Positions 17,922-26,641 of a stretch of 64,000 nt of DNA are shown here, piece by piece (within the stretch, counting starts at the first letter, position 1; every line of letters begins with the position of its first letter). A model generated the notes under the pieces. That model was not told the origin of the DNA. It worked only from the letters and a program-made list of their open reading frames with translations, and made no database searches. The DNA comes from Sphingomonas chungangi (GTDB lineage: Bacteria > Pseudomonadota > Alphaproteobacteria > Sphingomonadales > Sphingomonadaceae). A program made the position numbers and the translations under genes. The DNA lies in the NCBI RefSeq assembly GCF_013778325.1, contig NZ_JACEIB010000026.1, positions 1 through 64,000 on the forward strand, given 5' to 3'.

Positions 17922-18406
17922 GGGCGTGGTGGCTGATCCTGCTGCTGCCGCTGGCCGGCTGCGACCTGTCGATGACCAGGCAGGATCGCCACGAGGCGCA
18001 GGGCGGCGCGACGCTCTGGAAGGGCGGCCCGGCGGTATCGAGCGACGCGCCGGATGGCAGCATCGCCCAGGACCAGCCCGCGCGCGACGCCGCACTCGAC
18101 CAGCCGCCGCCCGTGACACTAGCGCTGCTGGAGCGAGGGCAGGACCGTTACCGGATCTTCTGCACCGCCTGCCATGGTGAGGACGGCGGAGGCGGGGGGC
18201 GTGTCGTGCAGCGCGGCTTCCCGCGTCCGGCCGCCTTCGGCGCGCAGGATCATCCGCGCCGCACCGTCGACGTGATCACCCACGGCTCGGGCGTAATGTA
18301 TCCTTTCGCGGATCGGATCGAACCGTCCGATCGCTGGGCGATCGCCGCTTATGTCGAGGCTCTGAAGCGGCTGCGCGCGGGCCAGTCGACGGGGAAGGGG
18401 GCATGA
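17918..18406 (+). CDS. actE: Alternative complex III monoheme cytochrome c subunit ActE
   Basis: A 162-aa lipoprotein cytochrome c. The signal sequence ends LPLAGC (Cys15), so it is lipid-anchored on the periplasmic side. A single heme site CTACH lies near residue 84, followed by GEDGGGGGRVVQRGFPRP. A late Met in GSGVMYPFADRI is the likely axial ligand. The subunit passes electrons onward from ActA. The GTG start overlaps the actD stop and its own stop overlaps actF. Confidence 0.93.
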   Translation: MRAWWLILLLPLAGCDLSMTRQDRHEAQGGATLWKGGPAVSSDAPDGSIAQDQPARDAALDQPPPVTLALLERGQDRYRIFCTACHGEDGGGGGRVVQRGFPRPAAFGAQDHPRRTVDVITHGSGVMYPFADRIEPSDRWAIAAYVEALKRLRAGQSTGKGA

Positions 18407-19326
18407 GGCTCCGCGCCGGCCTGGTCGCGGCGGCGGGCATCGCCGCGCTGCTCGCCCTGATCGCCGTCGCACCGCAGGCAGCCGCCGATGGCTGGAGGGC
18501 CGCGTTTCTGTGGCTGAGCGCACCGCCGATCGGAGCCGTCGCGCTTTTGCTGATCGCGCGCGTCGTCGGTGCCGATTGGGATGCGGCGCTGAAGCCGATG
18601 CTCGGATGGACGCCGTGGCTGGCCCTGCTCGCCATCCCGCTGATCGTCGATCAGGCGCTCTTCCACTGGCCCGATGGTCACCTCCACATCTGGCTTTCAC
18701 CCCCTGCATTCGCCTTACGGTCGGCGGTGGCGTGGGCTTTCTGGGCGTGGCTTGCGCGGGCTCTGGCCCGTGATCGAGTGCTTCCGGCCGGGCCGTTGCT
18801 GCTCGCCCACGGACTGGTTGTGTCGGTAATGGGGTACGACTGGTTGCTCGGGAGCGCGCCGTCCCAGCCCAATTCCGCGGCGCCGATGATGCTCGCGGTC
18901 GTCCAGATCGGGGGCGCGTCGGCGCTGGCCTGCGCGGCGGGCTTCGGCAACCGGCAGCAACGTCGCGATCTCGCTTACCTGCTGATCGCGAGTGCGCTCG
19001 GCCTCGCCTACCTGCTCTACATCGATTTTGCGATCGTCTGGTTCGGGGACTTGCCGGCCCATGTTGGCTGGTATGCTGAGCGGCAAATCATTCCGGCTGC
19101 GGTCCTGCCGGGGCTGGCGTTGCCGGTCGGCCTGCTCGCGCCGATCCTGCTGGTCGGGCTCGGGCGGGATGACATTTCGCGTCGCGGGGCCGGTATGTCG
19201 GCCTTGTTCGCGCTTGGCCTGACCCTTTGCTGGATCGTCGCAGGCCCCGCGGGTTGGCTCGGGCTGCTGGCGCTGATCGCCGGCATCGTCGCGATCGGCG
19301 CATGCGTTTTGGGAGCCGCCTCATGA
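18403..19326 (+). CDS. actF: Alternative complex III membrane subunit ActF
   Basis: A 307-aa hydrophobic protein with about eight to ten helices, starting MRLRAGLVAAAGIAALLALI. It has the position, size and helix density of ActF, the second large membrane subunit, and the loops PLIVDQALFHW and MGYDWLLGSAPSQ. Sequence conservation of ActF is low, so the call leans on gene order. It overlaps both neighbours by ATGA. Confidence 0.85.
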   Translation: MRLRAGLVAAAGIAALLALIAVAPQAAADGWRAAFLWLSAPPIGAVALLLIARVVGADWDAALKPMLGWTPWLALLAIPLIVDQALFHWPDGHLHIWLSPPAFALRSAVAWAFWAWLARALARDRVLPAGPLLLAHGLVVSVMGYDWLLGSAPSQPNSAAPMMLAVVQIGGASALACAAGFGNRQQRRDLAYLLIASALGLAYLLYIDFAIVWFGDLPAHVGWYAERQIIPAAVLPGLALPVGLLAPILLVGLGRDDISRRGAGMSALFALGLTLCWIVAGPAGWLGLLALIAGIVAIGACVLGAAS

Positions 19327-19613
19327 GCCAGGATTATGAGGATTGGCAGGTCGACGATCGCCCGGCGCTCAAGGGGCTCGCCATATTCGTCGCGCTGCTC
19401 CTCACCCTCGTGGTGGGGGCGGGGTTCCTCTACAACCGCTATTATGCGGCCCGGACACGCGCCGATCCGGTGCGATTCCCGCAGCCCGAACTCGAGACGA
19501 TCGACAGCGCCCCGAATGACCGGCGACCGGTCCCCAGTCCGCAACCTCCGGCAGGGGTCAATCGCGCGATGGCGGCGACGGCAGCCCAAGGGGACGCGCT
19601 GTGGAACGAATGA
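19323..19613 (+). CDS. Unrecognised 96-aa single-pass membrane protein in the respiratory operon
   Basis: A 96-aa protein with an acidic N-terminus (MSQDYEDWQVDDRPALKG), one clear membrane helix (about residues 19-38, LAIFVALLLTLVVGAGFLYN) and a Pro-rich periplasmic tail with no heme or metal motif. It starts in an ATGA overlap with actF and ends 13 nt inside the Sco gene, so it is made together with the complex. It could be an accessory subunit bridging complex III and the oxidase, or an assembly factor; I do not recognise the family. Confidence 0.75.
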   Translation: MSQDYEDWQVDDRPALKGLAIFVALLLTLVVGAGFLYNRYYAARTRADPVRFPQPELETIDSAPNDRRPVPSPQPPAGVNRAMAATAAQGDALWNE

Positions 19614-20413
19614 TGCTTGTTCTGGCTTTCCTGACCGCTCTCCCGGTGCAGCCCGCGTCGGCCGCGCTCACGCCTTCTCAACTGGCCGGCGTCGGTGCGA
19701 CCCCGCCGGCAGGCGCTGCGTTCCCGGTCGGCCTGTCGTTTGTCGACCAGTCCGGTCGACCATATCGCCTGTCGCTCGGGGCAATGCCGACGGTGCTCCT
19801 CTTCGCCGATTACAGCTGCCGCCACATTTGCGGACCCGGCGTCACCCTGACCGCGGGGGCGCTCCACGATGCCGGGCTGAAGTCGGGCGTCGACTACCGG
19901 ATGATCGTGATCGGAATGGATCAGGATGGCCCCGTTCTGGCACGGCGTCTCGCCGAGGAGCGGCTGAAAGGATTGCCCGCCGAAGCGGCCGGAATGGAGC
20001 TGCTGACCGGAACGCCGCCCACAGTCGCACGTGCGGAACAGGCGCTAGGCTATCATGCGATCTATGACGCCGAGGCCGACCAGTTCGCTCACGACGCCGC
20101 CATCTATTTATTTTCACCGGGCGGGCGGCTTTCGGCGCTACTGCCCGAGACGGCCTCGACCGCCGCGCAACTGAAGGCTGCGGTCGCGGGCGCAAGGCTA
20201 GACGTGGCCTTCATCCCAACCGCCCCCAAGTCCGACACCGGCCTCATCGGGCGAGTGAGCGCGATCTGCTACGGGCTGGCGAGCGCGCACGGCGTCTATG
20301 CTGGCCCGATCGTGCTCGGCCTGCGGCTCGGCGGCGTGCTGATCTGCGTTGGGCTGGGGCTCTTCGTCGTGACGAGCCTGCGTCGTTCCAGAAGGGCCAA
20401 CGATGCTACCTGA
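19601..20413 (+). CDS. SCO1/SenC family copper chaperone with C-terminal membrane anchor
   Basis: A 270-aa exported protein: signal peptide (MMLVLAFLTALPVQPASA), then a thioredoxin-like Sco domain with the copper-binding CRHIC pair at about residues 73-77, and one C-terminal helix before an Arg-rich end. Sco proteins deliver copper to the CuA site of oxidase subunit II. It lies directly ahead of the subunit II gene and overlaps it by 11 nt. The membrane anchor is at the C-terminus rather than the more usual N-terminus. Confidence 0.9.
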   Translation: MERMMLVLAFLTALPVQPASAALTPSQLAGVGATPPAGAAFPVGLSFVDQSGRPYRLSLGAMPTVLLFADYSCRHICGPGVTLTAGALHDAGLKSGVDYRMIVIGMDQDGPVLARRLAEERLKGLPAEAAGMELLTGTPPTVARAEQALGYHAIYDAEADQFAHDAAIYLFSPGGRLSALLPETASTAAQLKAAVAGARLDVAFIPTAPKSDTGLIGRVSAICYGLASAHGVYAGPIVLGLRLGGVLICVGLGLFVVTSLRRSRRANDAT

Positions 20414-21332
20414 GGCCTCCACGCTGGCCCCCGCGGTCGACCGGATCTTCTGGGGGCTCGTGGGCCTGAGCGTCGTCATCATGGGCGTGGTCGGCGGGCT
20501 CGTCCTCACCTTCGCCATCAAGTACCGGCGGGGCACCAAGGCGTATCGCGGACCGTTGCCCGACATCATGAGCCGCGAGGTCGAGATCGGCTGGACGGTC
20601 GCCACTTTGTTCGTCGCGCTCTTCATCTTCTGGTGGGCGGCCGCGGCGCAGCTGCCGCATTTCCTGCTGCCGAAGAAGGCGCTCGAAATCCATGTCGTCG
20701 CCAAGCAGTGGATGTGGAAGGTCCAGCATCCCGAGGGCGTGCGCGAGATCGACGCGCTGCATGTGCCGGTCGGCGTGCCGGTTAAGCTCGAGATGACCAG
20801 CCAGGACGTGATCCACAGCTTCGGCGTGCCGGCGTTCCGCATCAAGCAGGACGTCCTGCCGGGCCGCTACACCTCGACTTGGTTCGAGGCGAAGGAGGTG
20901 GGCGACTACCATCTCTTCTGCACCGAATATTGCGGCACGGACCATGCCCGGATGACGGGCACGATCACGGTGATGGAACCCGAGGCCTATGCACGCTGGC
21001 TGGCCGAGCAGCCCCATGGCGAGGATCTGGCGGGCGAGGGCGCGCAGCTCTTCACCGCGCTCGGCTGCTCGGCCTGCCATGGCGCGCAGGCCCGCGTCCC
21101 GGCACCTTCGCTCGCGAACCTGTATGGCAGCCAGGTGGTGCTGGCGGACGGCAGCCGTGTCACCGCCGACGAGGATTATCTGCGCGAGAGCATCGAGCGG
21201 CCCGAGGCCAAGGTCACGGCCGGCTACCCATCCACCATGCCCTCCTATCAGGGGATCGCGAGCGAGGAGCAGGTCGTGGCACTGGTCGCCTATATCAAAT
21301 CGCAGGACGGAAAGCGGAGCCAGGCGCGATGA
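20403..21332 (+). CDS. ctaC: Cytochrome c oxidase subunit II with fused cytochrome c (caa3 type)
   Basis: A 309-aa protein. Two N-terminal helices are followed by the cupredoxin domain with the [13 protein letters not shown] segment and the CuA ligands in [13 protein letters not shown]. The C-terminal 100 residues form a cytochrome c domain with CSACH near residue 221 and a Met in [10 protein letters not shown] as likely sixth ligand. The fused heme makes this a caa3 oxidase that can take electrons directly from the Act complex. It overlaps the Sco gene and, by ATGA, subunit I. Confidence 0.95.
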   Translation: MLPEASTLAPAVDRIFWGLVGLSVVIMGVVGGLVLTFAIKYRRGTKAYRGPLPDIMSREVEIGWTVATLFVALFIFWWAAAAQLPHFLLPKKALEIHVVAKQWMWKVQHPEGVREIDALHVPVGVPVKLEMTSQDVIHSFGVPAFRIKQDVLPGRYTSTWFEAKEVGDYHLFCTEYCGTDHARMTGTITVMEPEAYARWLAEQPHGEDLAGEGAQLFTALGCSACHGAQARVPAPSLANLYGSQVVLADGSRVTADEDYLRESIERPEAKVTAGYPSTMPSYQGIASEEQVVALVAYIKSQDGKRSQAR

Positions 21333-22996
21333 GGAGCGACGACACCGGCCTGCTCGCGCGCGAGCCCGGCGAGACCAGCTACCTGACCGAAGGCACGACG
21401 CTGCGTTCGTGGCTGCTGTCGACCGATCACAAGCGGATCGCGATCCTCTACGCCATTTCGATCACCGGCTTCTTCTTCATCGGTGGAGCGGCCGCGACGA
21501 TGATCCGGCTGGAGCTGTTCACCCCGCAGGGCGATTTCACCACGGCGGATGAGTATAACCGCCTGTTCACGCTGCACGGTGTGATCATGGTGTGGTTCTT
21601 CCTGGTGCCCTCGATCCCGGCGACACTCGGCAACTTCCTGCTGCCGCTGATGGTGGGTGCCAAGGATGTCGCCTTCCCCCGGCTCAACCTGATGAGCTGG
21701 TATCTCTATATCATCGCCGGCATCTTCACGCTCACGGCCCTGTTGCTCGGTGGCGTCGATACCGGCTGGACCTTCTACACGCCGCTCTCGACGCTCTATT
21801 CGAACAGCTATGTGCTGCTGGCGGCCTTCGGCATCTTCGTCGTCGGTTTCTCCTCGATCGCGACGGGCATCAACTTCATCGCGACCGTCCATCTGCTGCG
21901 CACCAAGGGCATGACCTGGATGCGCCTTCCGCTCTTCGCCTGGGCGATGTACGCGACGAGCCTCGTCATGGTGCTGGCGACGCCGGTGCTGGCGATGGCG
22001 ATGCTGCTAATCTGCGCCGAGCGCCTGTTCGGCCTGCCGATCTTCGATCCGCGCGCCGGCGGGGATCCGGTCCTCTTCCAGCACATCTTCTGGTTCTACA
22101 GCCATCCGGCCGTCTACATCATGATCCTGCCCGCGATGGGCGTGGTCAGCGAGATCATCGCCTGCGAGGCGCGCCGGCGGGTCTTCGGCTATCAGTTCAT
22201 GGTCTATGCGATGCTGGTGATCGCGGTGATCGGCTTCCTGGTATGGGGCCACCACATGTTCGTGGCCGGGCAGTCGCCCTTCGCGAGCATGATCTTCAGC
22301 TTCCTGTCCTTCGTCATCGCCGTGCCGAGCGCGATCAAGGTGTTCAACTGGACGGGCACGCTCTATCGCGGCTCGATCCGCTTCTCGGCGCCGATGCTCT
22401 ACGCGCTGGGCTTCGTCGGTCTGTTCACGCTGGGTGGGCTGACCGGCCTGTTCCTGGCCTCCATCCCGGTCGACGTGCATCTGTCGGACACCTATTTCGT
22501 CGTCGCCCATTTCCATTACATCATGGTCGGGGGCGCCGTGTCGGCCTTCTTCGGCGGCCTGCATTTCTGGTGGCCGAAGATCACGGGCCGCATGTATTCC
22601 GAGAGCTTCGCGCGCTTCGCGGCGATCACGCTCTTCTTCGGCTTCAACTTCACCTTCTTCCCGCAGTTCATCCTCGGCTATCTCGGCATGCCGCGCCGCT
22701 ATCACGAATATCCGCCGGAATTTCAGGTGTGGAACGTGATGTCGTCGACGGGCGCGGTGGTGCTTGCGATCGGCTACCTGATGCCGCTCGGCTATTTCGC
22801 CTATTCGCTGCTCAACGGCAAACGCGCGAGTGACAATCCGTGGGAGGCGACGGGCCTCGAATGGACGACGAACTCGCCGCCACCCAAGCACAATTTCCTA
22901 GAACCGCCGGTCGTGCTGACCGAGCCCTACGCCTATCATGACTGGGACGAGGCGCCGGGCGGGGCCGACGAGACCACGCAGGATGAACCCGCGTGA
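21329..22996 (+). CDS. ctaD: Cytochrome c oxidase subunit I (A2 type)
   Basis: A 555-aa twelve-helix heme-copper oxidase subunit. Visible are [11 protein letters not shown] at the start, [11 protein letters not shown] (heme a His), the [17 protein letters not shown] motif (CuB His and cross-linked Tyr), GHHMFVAG (CuB His pair) and HFHYIMVG (heme a3/a His pair). The YSHP sequence in place of GHPEV marks the A2 group, which lacks the helix-VI Glu and uses Tyr-Ser in the D channel. It starts at the ATG overlapping the subunit II stop. Confidence 0.95.
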   Translation: MRSDDTGLLAREPGETSYLTEGTTLRSWLLSTDHKRIAILYAISITGFFFIGGAAATMIRLELFTPQGDFTTADEYNRLFTLHGVIMVWFFLVPSIPATLGNFLLPLMVGAKDVAFPRLNLMSWYLYIIAGIFTLTALLLGGVDTGWTFYTPLSTLYSNSYVLLAAFGIFVVGFSSIATGINFIATVHLLRTKGMTWMRLPLFAWAMYATSLVMVLATPVLAMAMLLICAERLFGLPIFDPRAGGDPVLFQHIFWFYSHPAVYIMILPAMGVVSEIIACEARRRVFGYQFMVYAMLVIAVIGFLVWGHHMFVAGQSPFASMIFSFLSFVIAVPSAIKVFNWTGTLYRGSIRFSAPMLYALGFVGLFTLGGLTGLFLASIPVDVHLSDTYFVVAHFHYIMVGGAVSAFFGGLHFWWPKITGRMYSESFARFAAITLFFGFNFTFFPQFILGYLGMPRRYHEYPPEFQVWNVMSSTGAVVLAIGYLMPLGYFAYSLLNGKRASDNPWEATGLEWTTNSPPPKHNFLEPPVVLTEPYAYHDWDEAPGGADETTQDEPA

Positions 22997-23625
22997 GTGC
23001 TGCGCCGATCCTCGTCGAGCCGTTCGAGGAGCCCGAGCGCCAACGCGAGGCGATGGTGTTCGGGCTCTGGCTGTTTCTCGCGACCGAGATCCTGTTCTTC
23101 GGCGGCTTCTTCTTCCTCTACGCCGTCGCGCGCATGCAGGATCCCGATGGCTTCGCCAGGGGGGGCGCCCATGCCAACCTGCTTCTCGGCACGATCAACA
23201 CGATCCTGCTGATGACGAGCAGCGCCACGCTGACCATCGCGGAGCGCGCCGCGCGGGACGGATGGATGCGGGCGGCGCGGTGGGGGATCATCTTCACCCT
23301 CATGCTGGGGACGGCCTTCCTGGTGGTGAAAGGTTTCGAATATCGCGAAGACCTCGCCGAGCACCTTTTTCCGGCGGCGCCGGATTTTTCCTTTGCCGGC
23401 GAGACCGGCGCTACACGATTCTGGTCCTTCTACTGGTTCATCACCCTCGTCCACGCCATCCACCTGACGATCGGTCTCGGCTGCGTCGCGCGATTGCTTT
23501 GGCTCGAAAGACAGGGGACGCTGGCGCGCCGCTGGATGGTCGCCGAGGTGACCACACTCTACTGGCATCTCGTCGACATCGTCTGGCTGCTGCTCTGGCC
23601 GCTTCTCTATCTGGTGGGGCGGTAA
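22993..23625 (+). CDS. ctaE: Cytochrome c oxidase subunit III
   Basis: A 210-aa five-to-seven-helix protein of the COX3 family. It begins [21 protein letters not shown] and shows [33 protein letters not shown], the [19 protein letters not shown]-type segment [20 protein letters not shown] and the terminal [19 protein letters not shown], all family hallmarks. It starts with GTG in a GTGA overlap with subunit I. The protein has the short form without the first two helices of long COX3. Confidence 0.94.
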   Translation: MSAAPILVEPFEEPERQREAMVFGLWLFLATEILFFGGFFFLYAVARMQDPDGFARGGAHANLLLGTINTILLMTSSATLTIAERAARDGWMRAARWGIIFTLMLGTAFLVVKGFEYREDLAEHLFPAAPDFSFAGETGATRFWSFYWFITLVHAIHLTIGLGCVARLLWLERQGTLARRWMVAEVTTLYWHLVDIVWLLLWPLLYLVGR

Positions 23626-23909
23626 TGCCGGACGACGCCGATCGCCGGCGCATCCTGCTCGCGCCCTGCGGCATCTGGGCTGCCTTGGTCCTGCTCGGCG
23701 GAATAAGCCTCGCTTACGCTCTCGCCCCGGGGCTGCCGTTCAAGCTGGTTGCGAGCCTGGCGATCGTGATCGCACAGGGGGGACTGGTCCTCATCGGGTT
23801 CATGCGCCTCGGCAAATCGAGCGCGCTCGTGCGAACGACCGCACTCGCCGGCGTCGTCTGGCTGAGCTTTCTCTTTCTGATGACCTTCGCCGACCTCTGG
23901 ACCCGCTGA
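23625..23909 (+). CDS. Small caa3 oxidase subunit IV-like membrane protein
   Basis: A 94-aa three-helix protein (helices about residues 14-32, 37-56 and 67-90) with the LVLIGFMRLGKSSALVRTTA loop typical of caa3/CoxF-type subunit IV proteins. It begins one base into the subunit III stop (TAATG) and is the last gene of the respiratory operon. The assignment rests on size, topology and place. Confidence 0.8.
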   Translation: MPDDADRRRILLAPCGIWAALVLLGGISLAYALAPGLPFKLVASLAIVIAQGGLVLIGFMRLGKSSALVRTTALAGVVWLSFLFLMTFADLWTR

Positions 23910-23949
23910 AGCGACACGGCCTGATGATCGGAAATCAGCGCGTACCCAT

Positions 23950-25050
23950 ATGGTGGATCGATGCGACAACGATGACGATCGCGACGATGAAGGCGACCGC
24001 GATCAGGCCGAGGCGGAGCAGCAGGCGCTTGCCGAGCTCGAGGCAGAGACTGTTTATTTCTGCGACTTCGCGGACAGGTGGCTGGACAGCCTGACGGTCG
24101 AGAAATCCACCCACAGCTGCTATCTGGGCGCGACCGAGGAGGTCTGGAAGCCGCATTTCCGCGATCGTCCGGTCGGTTCTATCCGGCCATCGGAGATCAT
24201 GGCAATCGTCGCCGAACTCGCCAGGCGCGTGACCGGCAAGACCGTCAACAACAGCCTGATCCCGTTGCGCGGCGTCTTCGCAGCCGCTCTCGACGACGAG
24301 ATCATAGATCGCGCGCCGACGCTCAACATCAAGAGCCTGAAACACCAGGCCCCGAAGCCCGATCCGTTTCGTGTCGAGGAGATGGACGCGATCATCGGAG
24401 CCTCTACGATCGCTATGACCCGCAGCTCGCCCACTGGTACGAGTTCGCGTTCGGCACAATGGCTGCGGCCGAGCGAACAGATCGTCGTGCGGTGGAGCGA
24501 TATCGACTGGAACGGCCAGACCATTCGCATCGAGCGCGCCCGGGTGCGCGCGGTGGTCAAGTCGACCAAGACGTCGAGCATCCGCGACGTCGACCTCACC
24601 GACCGGACGCTTGGCGTTCTCGACCGCCAGCGGTCCTACAGCCTCATGAAGGACGCCGACGCGCCGATCTTCGAGAACCCATCGAGCCGATTGCCGTGGC
24701 CCGACGTGCAGGACCAGCGCAAGCCCTACTTCCATCCGACTCTGCTGCGGCTGGGTTTGCGCAGGCGCGATGCCTACCAGATCCGGCGCACCTTCGCGAC
24801 GCTGGCGCTGATGGCCGGGGTCAATCCGGCCTACATCGCGCGGCAGCTTGGGCATGCCAACACGGCCATGCTGTTCAAGCACTATTCGAGGTCGATCGAC
24901 GGCGCGGATGCGGGTCGCGAGAAGTCAAAGCTCAATGGAGTTTTTGGACCGAAATTGGACCAGAAAGTATCGATTTTGCCCGGAGTTTCGCAGTCTTTTG
25001 GGGTGCTGGGGAGCGAAGGTTCTGAAAAATTTGGAGAAGCGCGCTGGTGA
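23950..25050 (+). pseudogene. Decayed tyrosine recombinase (phage/island integrase) at tRNA-Glu
   Basis: From about 24046 the frame encodes the core of a tRNA-targeting integrase: FADRWLDSLTVEKSTHSCY (SAM-like domain), LRPSEQIVVRWSDIDW (catalytic Arg), AYQIRRTFATLALMAG (second Arg; the usual His is Tyr or Gln here), ARQLGHANTAMLFKHYSR (His and nucleophile Tyr). The Arm DNA-binding N-terminus is missing and replaced by an unrelated Asp/Glu-rich stretch. Two compensating single-base shifts, near 24404 and 24459, put the YDRYDPQLAHWYEFAFGT segment out of frame. The stop codon is inside the tRNA-Glu 3' end. It is most likely inactive. Confidence 0.82.
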
Positions 25051-25064
25051 CCCCTACGGGACTC
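25045..25064. other. Probable attachment site (tRNA-Glu 3' end)
   Basis: The integrase relic reads into the 3' end of the tRNA gene and its TGA stop (25048-25050) is made of tRNA bases. Integrases of this class recombine at tRNA 3' ends, so this is the likely chromosomal junction of a former island lying to the left. I found no second copy of the tRNA 3' sequence in 1-24000, so the other end must be outside the window or lost. Confidence 0.5.
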
Positions 25065-25120
25065 GAACCCGTGTTTTCGCCGTGAGAGGGCGACGTCCTA
25101 GACCGCTAGACGAAGGGGCC
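25045..25120 (-). tRNA. tRNA-Glu (anticodon CTC)
   Basis: On the minus strand the sequence starts GGCCCCTTCGTCTAGCGG and ends GTTCGAGTCCCGTAGGGGTCACCA-like, with a full cloverleaf: acceptor GGCCCCT paired with AGGGGTC, a T-loop GGGTTCGAGTCCC, and an anticodon stem TCGCC/GGCGA around loop CTCTCAC, giving anticodon CTC for Glu. Discriminator A and the CCA end (25045-25047) are encoded. The 3' end abuts the decayed integrase, the classic arrangement of an attachment site. Confidence 0.95.
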
Positions 25121-25127
25121 GTGAAGC

Positions 25128-25162
25128 GGGAGAGCGGCTCTCTATGGGCGAGCCGCTCCCCC
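25128..25162. terminator. Strong inverted repeat after the DAHP synthase gene
   Basis: Arms 25128-25140 and 25150-25162 form a 13-bp stem with a single mismatch and a 9-nt loop (core AGCGGCTC/GAGCCGCT). It lies 20 nt past the DAHP synthase stop and 8 nt ahead of the tRNA 5' end, both on the minus strand. There is no U-tract after it, so it may be a terminator of another type or an RNA processing signal. Confidence 0.45.
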
Positions 25163-25181
25163 GTCAACACTGAAAATCACA

Positions 25182-26555
25182 TCAGGCCGCGTGGCGCTCC
25201 CGCTCGCGCATTTCCTGGTTCACCATATCGGCCAACAGGAAAGCGAGTTCGAGCGACTGGCCGGCGTTGAGGCGTGGATCGCAGTGGGTGTGGTAGCGTG
25301 CGGCAAGCCCCTCGTCGGTGATCGCCACGGCGCCGCCCGTACACTCGGTGACGTTCTGGCCAGTCATCTCGACATGAATGCCACCGCCATGCGTCCCCTC
25401 CGCGCGATGCACGGCGAAGAAGCCGCGAACTTCGGCCAGAATGCGCTCGAACGGGCGCGTCTTGTAGCCGTTGGCCGCCTTGATCACGTTGCCGTGCATC
25501 GGATCGCAGGACCACACCACCGGACGCCCCTCACGCTTCACAGCGCGGACGAGGGCGGGGAGGCCCTTCTCGATCTTGTCGTGGCCGTAGCGGGTGATCA
25601 GCGTAATCCGCCCCGGCGTGCGGCGAGGATCGAGCGTGTCGAGCAGGCGCAGCAACACGTCCGGCTCCAGGCTCGGGCCGCACTTGATGCCGATCGGGTT
25701 GCCGATGCCGCGCAGATATTCGACGTGAGCCGAGCCTTCGAAGCGGGTGCGGTCGCCGATCCAGATCATGTGGGCCGAGGTGTCGTACCAGTCGCCGGTC
25801 AGCGAATCCTGGCGCGTCATCGCCTGCTCGTAGGGCAGCAGCAGCCCTTCGTGGCTGGTGTAGAAGTGCGTGCCCTGCAGTTGAGGCACCGTCTCCGGAT
25901 CGAGCCCGCACGCCGCCATGAAATCGAGCGCGTCGCCGATCCGATCGGCGAGTTGCTGGTAACGCTCCGCCCAAGGGCTGCGCCCCATGAAATCGAGCGT
26001 CCAGCGATGCACCTGCACCAGGTTGGCGTAGCCGCCTTGCGAGAAGGCGCGCAACAGGTTGAGCGTCGCGGCAGACTGGTTGTAGCCGCGGATCATGCGC
26101 TCCGGATCGGGCCGGCGGGATTCCTCGGTAAAGGCGATGTCGTTGACGTTGTCGCCCCGATAGCTCGGGAGCGAGACGCCATCGATCTCCTCGGTCGGTG
26201 CCGAGCGCGGCTTGGCGAACTGGCCCGCCATGCGGCCGACCTTTACGATCGGCAGCTTCGAGGCATAGGTGAGCACCACCGCCATCTGTAGAATGACGCG
26301 AAACGTATCGCGGATGTTGTTCGGGTGAAATTCGGCGAAGCTCTCGGCGCAATCGCCGCCCTGCAGCAGAAATCCCTGACCGGACGCCACCTGGGCCAGC
26401 TCGGCGGTCAGTGCGCGCGCCTCGCCGGCGAAGACCAGCGGCGGATAGGTCGACAGCTGTGTCTCGGCAGCGGCAAGCGCCCGGGGATCGGGATAATCGG
26501 GCAGCTGTCGCGCCTCGAAGTTGCGCCAGCTTTCGGGGGCCCATGCGGTGGCCAT
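25182..26555 (-). CDS. Class II 3-deoxy-7-phosphoheptulonate (DAHP) synthase
   Basis: A 457-aa cytosolic enzyme that condenses phosphoenolpyruvate with erythrose 4-phosphate, the first step of the shikimate pathway. It is the plant/actinobacterial class II type: [14 protein letters not shown] (metal-binding Cys at about 83), [57 protein letters not shown] and CDPMHGN (metal His). Length is normal for the class. AAGGAG precedes the ATG and a hairpin lies in the leader. It is downstream of the UDP-GlcNAc epimerase gene on the same strand. Confidence 0.95.
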   Translation of the reverse strand: MATAWAPESWRNFEARQLPDYPDPRALAAAETQLSTYPPLVFAGEARALTAELAQVASGQGFLLQGGDCAESFAEFHPNNIRDTFRVILQMAVVLTYASKLPIVKVGRMAGQFAKPRSAPTEEIDGVSLPSYRGDNVNDIAFTEESRRPDPERMIRGYNQSAATLNLLRAFSQGGYANLVQVHRWTLDFMGRSPWAERYQQLADRIGDALDFMAACGLDPETVPQLQGTHFYTSHEGLLLPYEQAMTRQDSLTGDWYDTSAHMIWIGDRTRFEGSAHVEYLRGIGNPIGIKCGPSLEPDVLLRLLDTLDPRRTPGRITLITRYGHDKIEKGLPALVRAVKREGRPVVWSCDPMHGNVIKAANGYKTRPFERILAEVRGFFAVHRAEGTHGGGIHVEMTGQNVTECTGGAVAITDEGLAARYHTHCDPRLNAGQSLELAFLLADMVNQEMRERERHAA

Positions 26556-26570
26556 CGTCTCACTCCTTAT

Positions 26571-26622
26571 CGGGCGCCGTCCATGATCCTTGCGCGCGCG
26601 AAAGGCAATGGACGATCGCCCG
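26571..26622. promoter_or_regulatory. Hairpin in the leader of the DAHP synthase gene
   Basis: Arms 26571-26584 and 26608-26622 pair as CGGGCG-x-GTCCAT with ATGGAC-x-CGCCCG, leaving a 23-nt loop. The repeat sits just ahead of the DAHP synthase ribosome site and 20 nt after the stop of the epimerase gene. It could end the upstream transcript or act as an attenuation-like element on the shikimate gene. There is no U-tract and no recognisable leader peptide rich in aromatic residues. Confidence 0.35.
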
Positions 26623-26641
26623 AAGAGCCCGACGAGAAATA

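Noticed and set aside
21592-22833. A 413-codon frame inside oxidase subunit I
   Set aside because: It is out of frame with the subunit I gene and has the Arg/Pro/Asp-rich look of a shadow frame.
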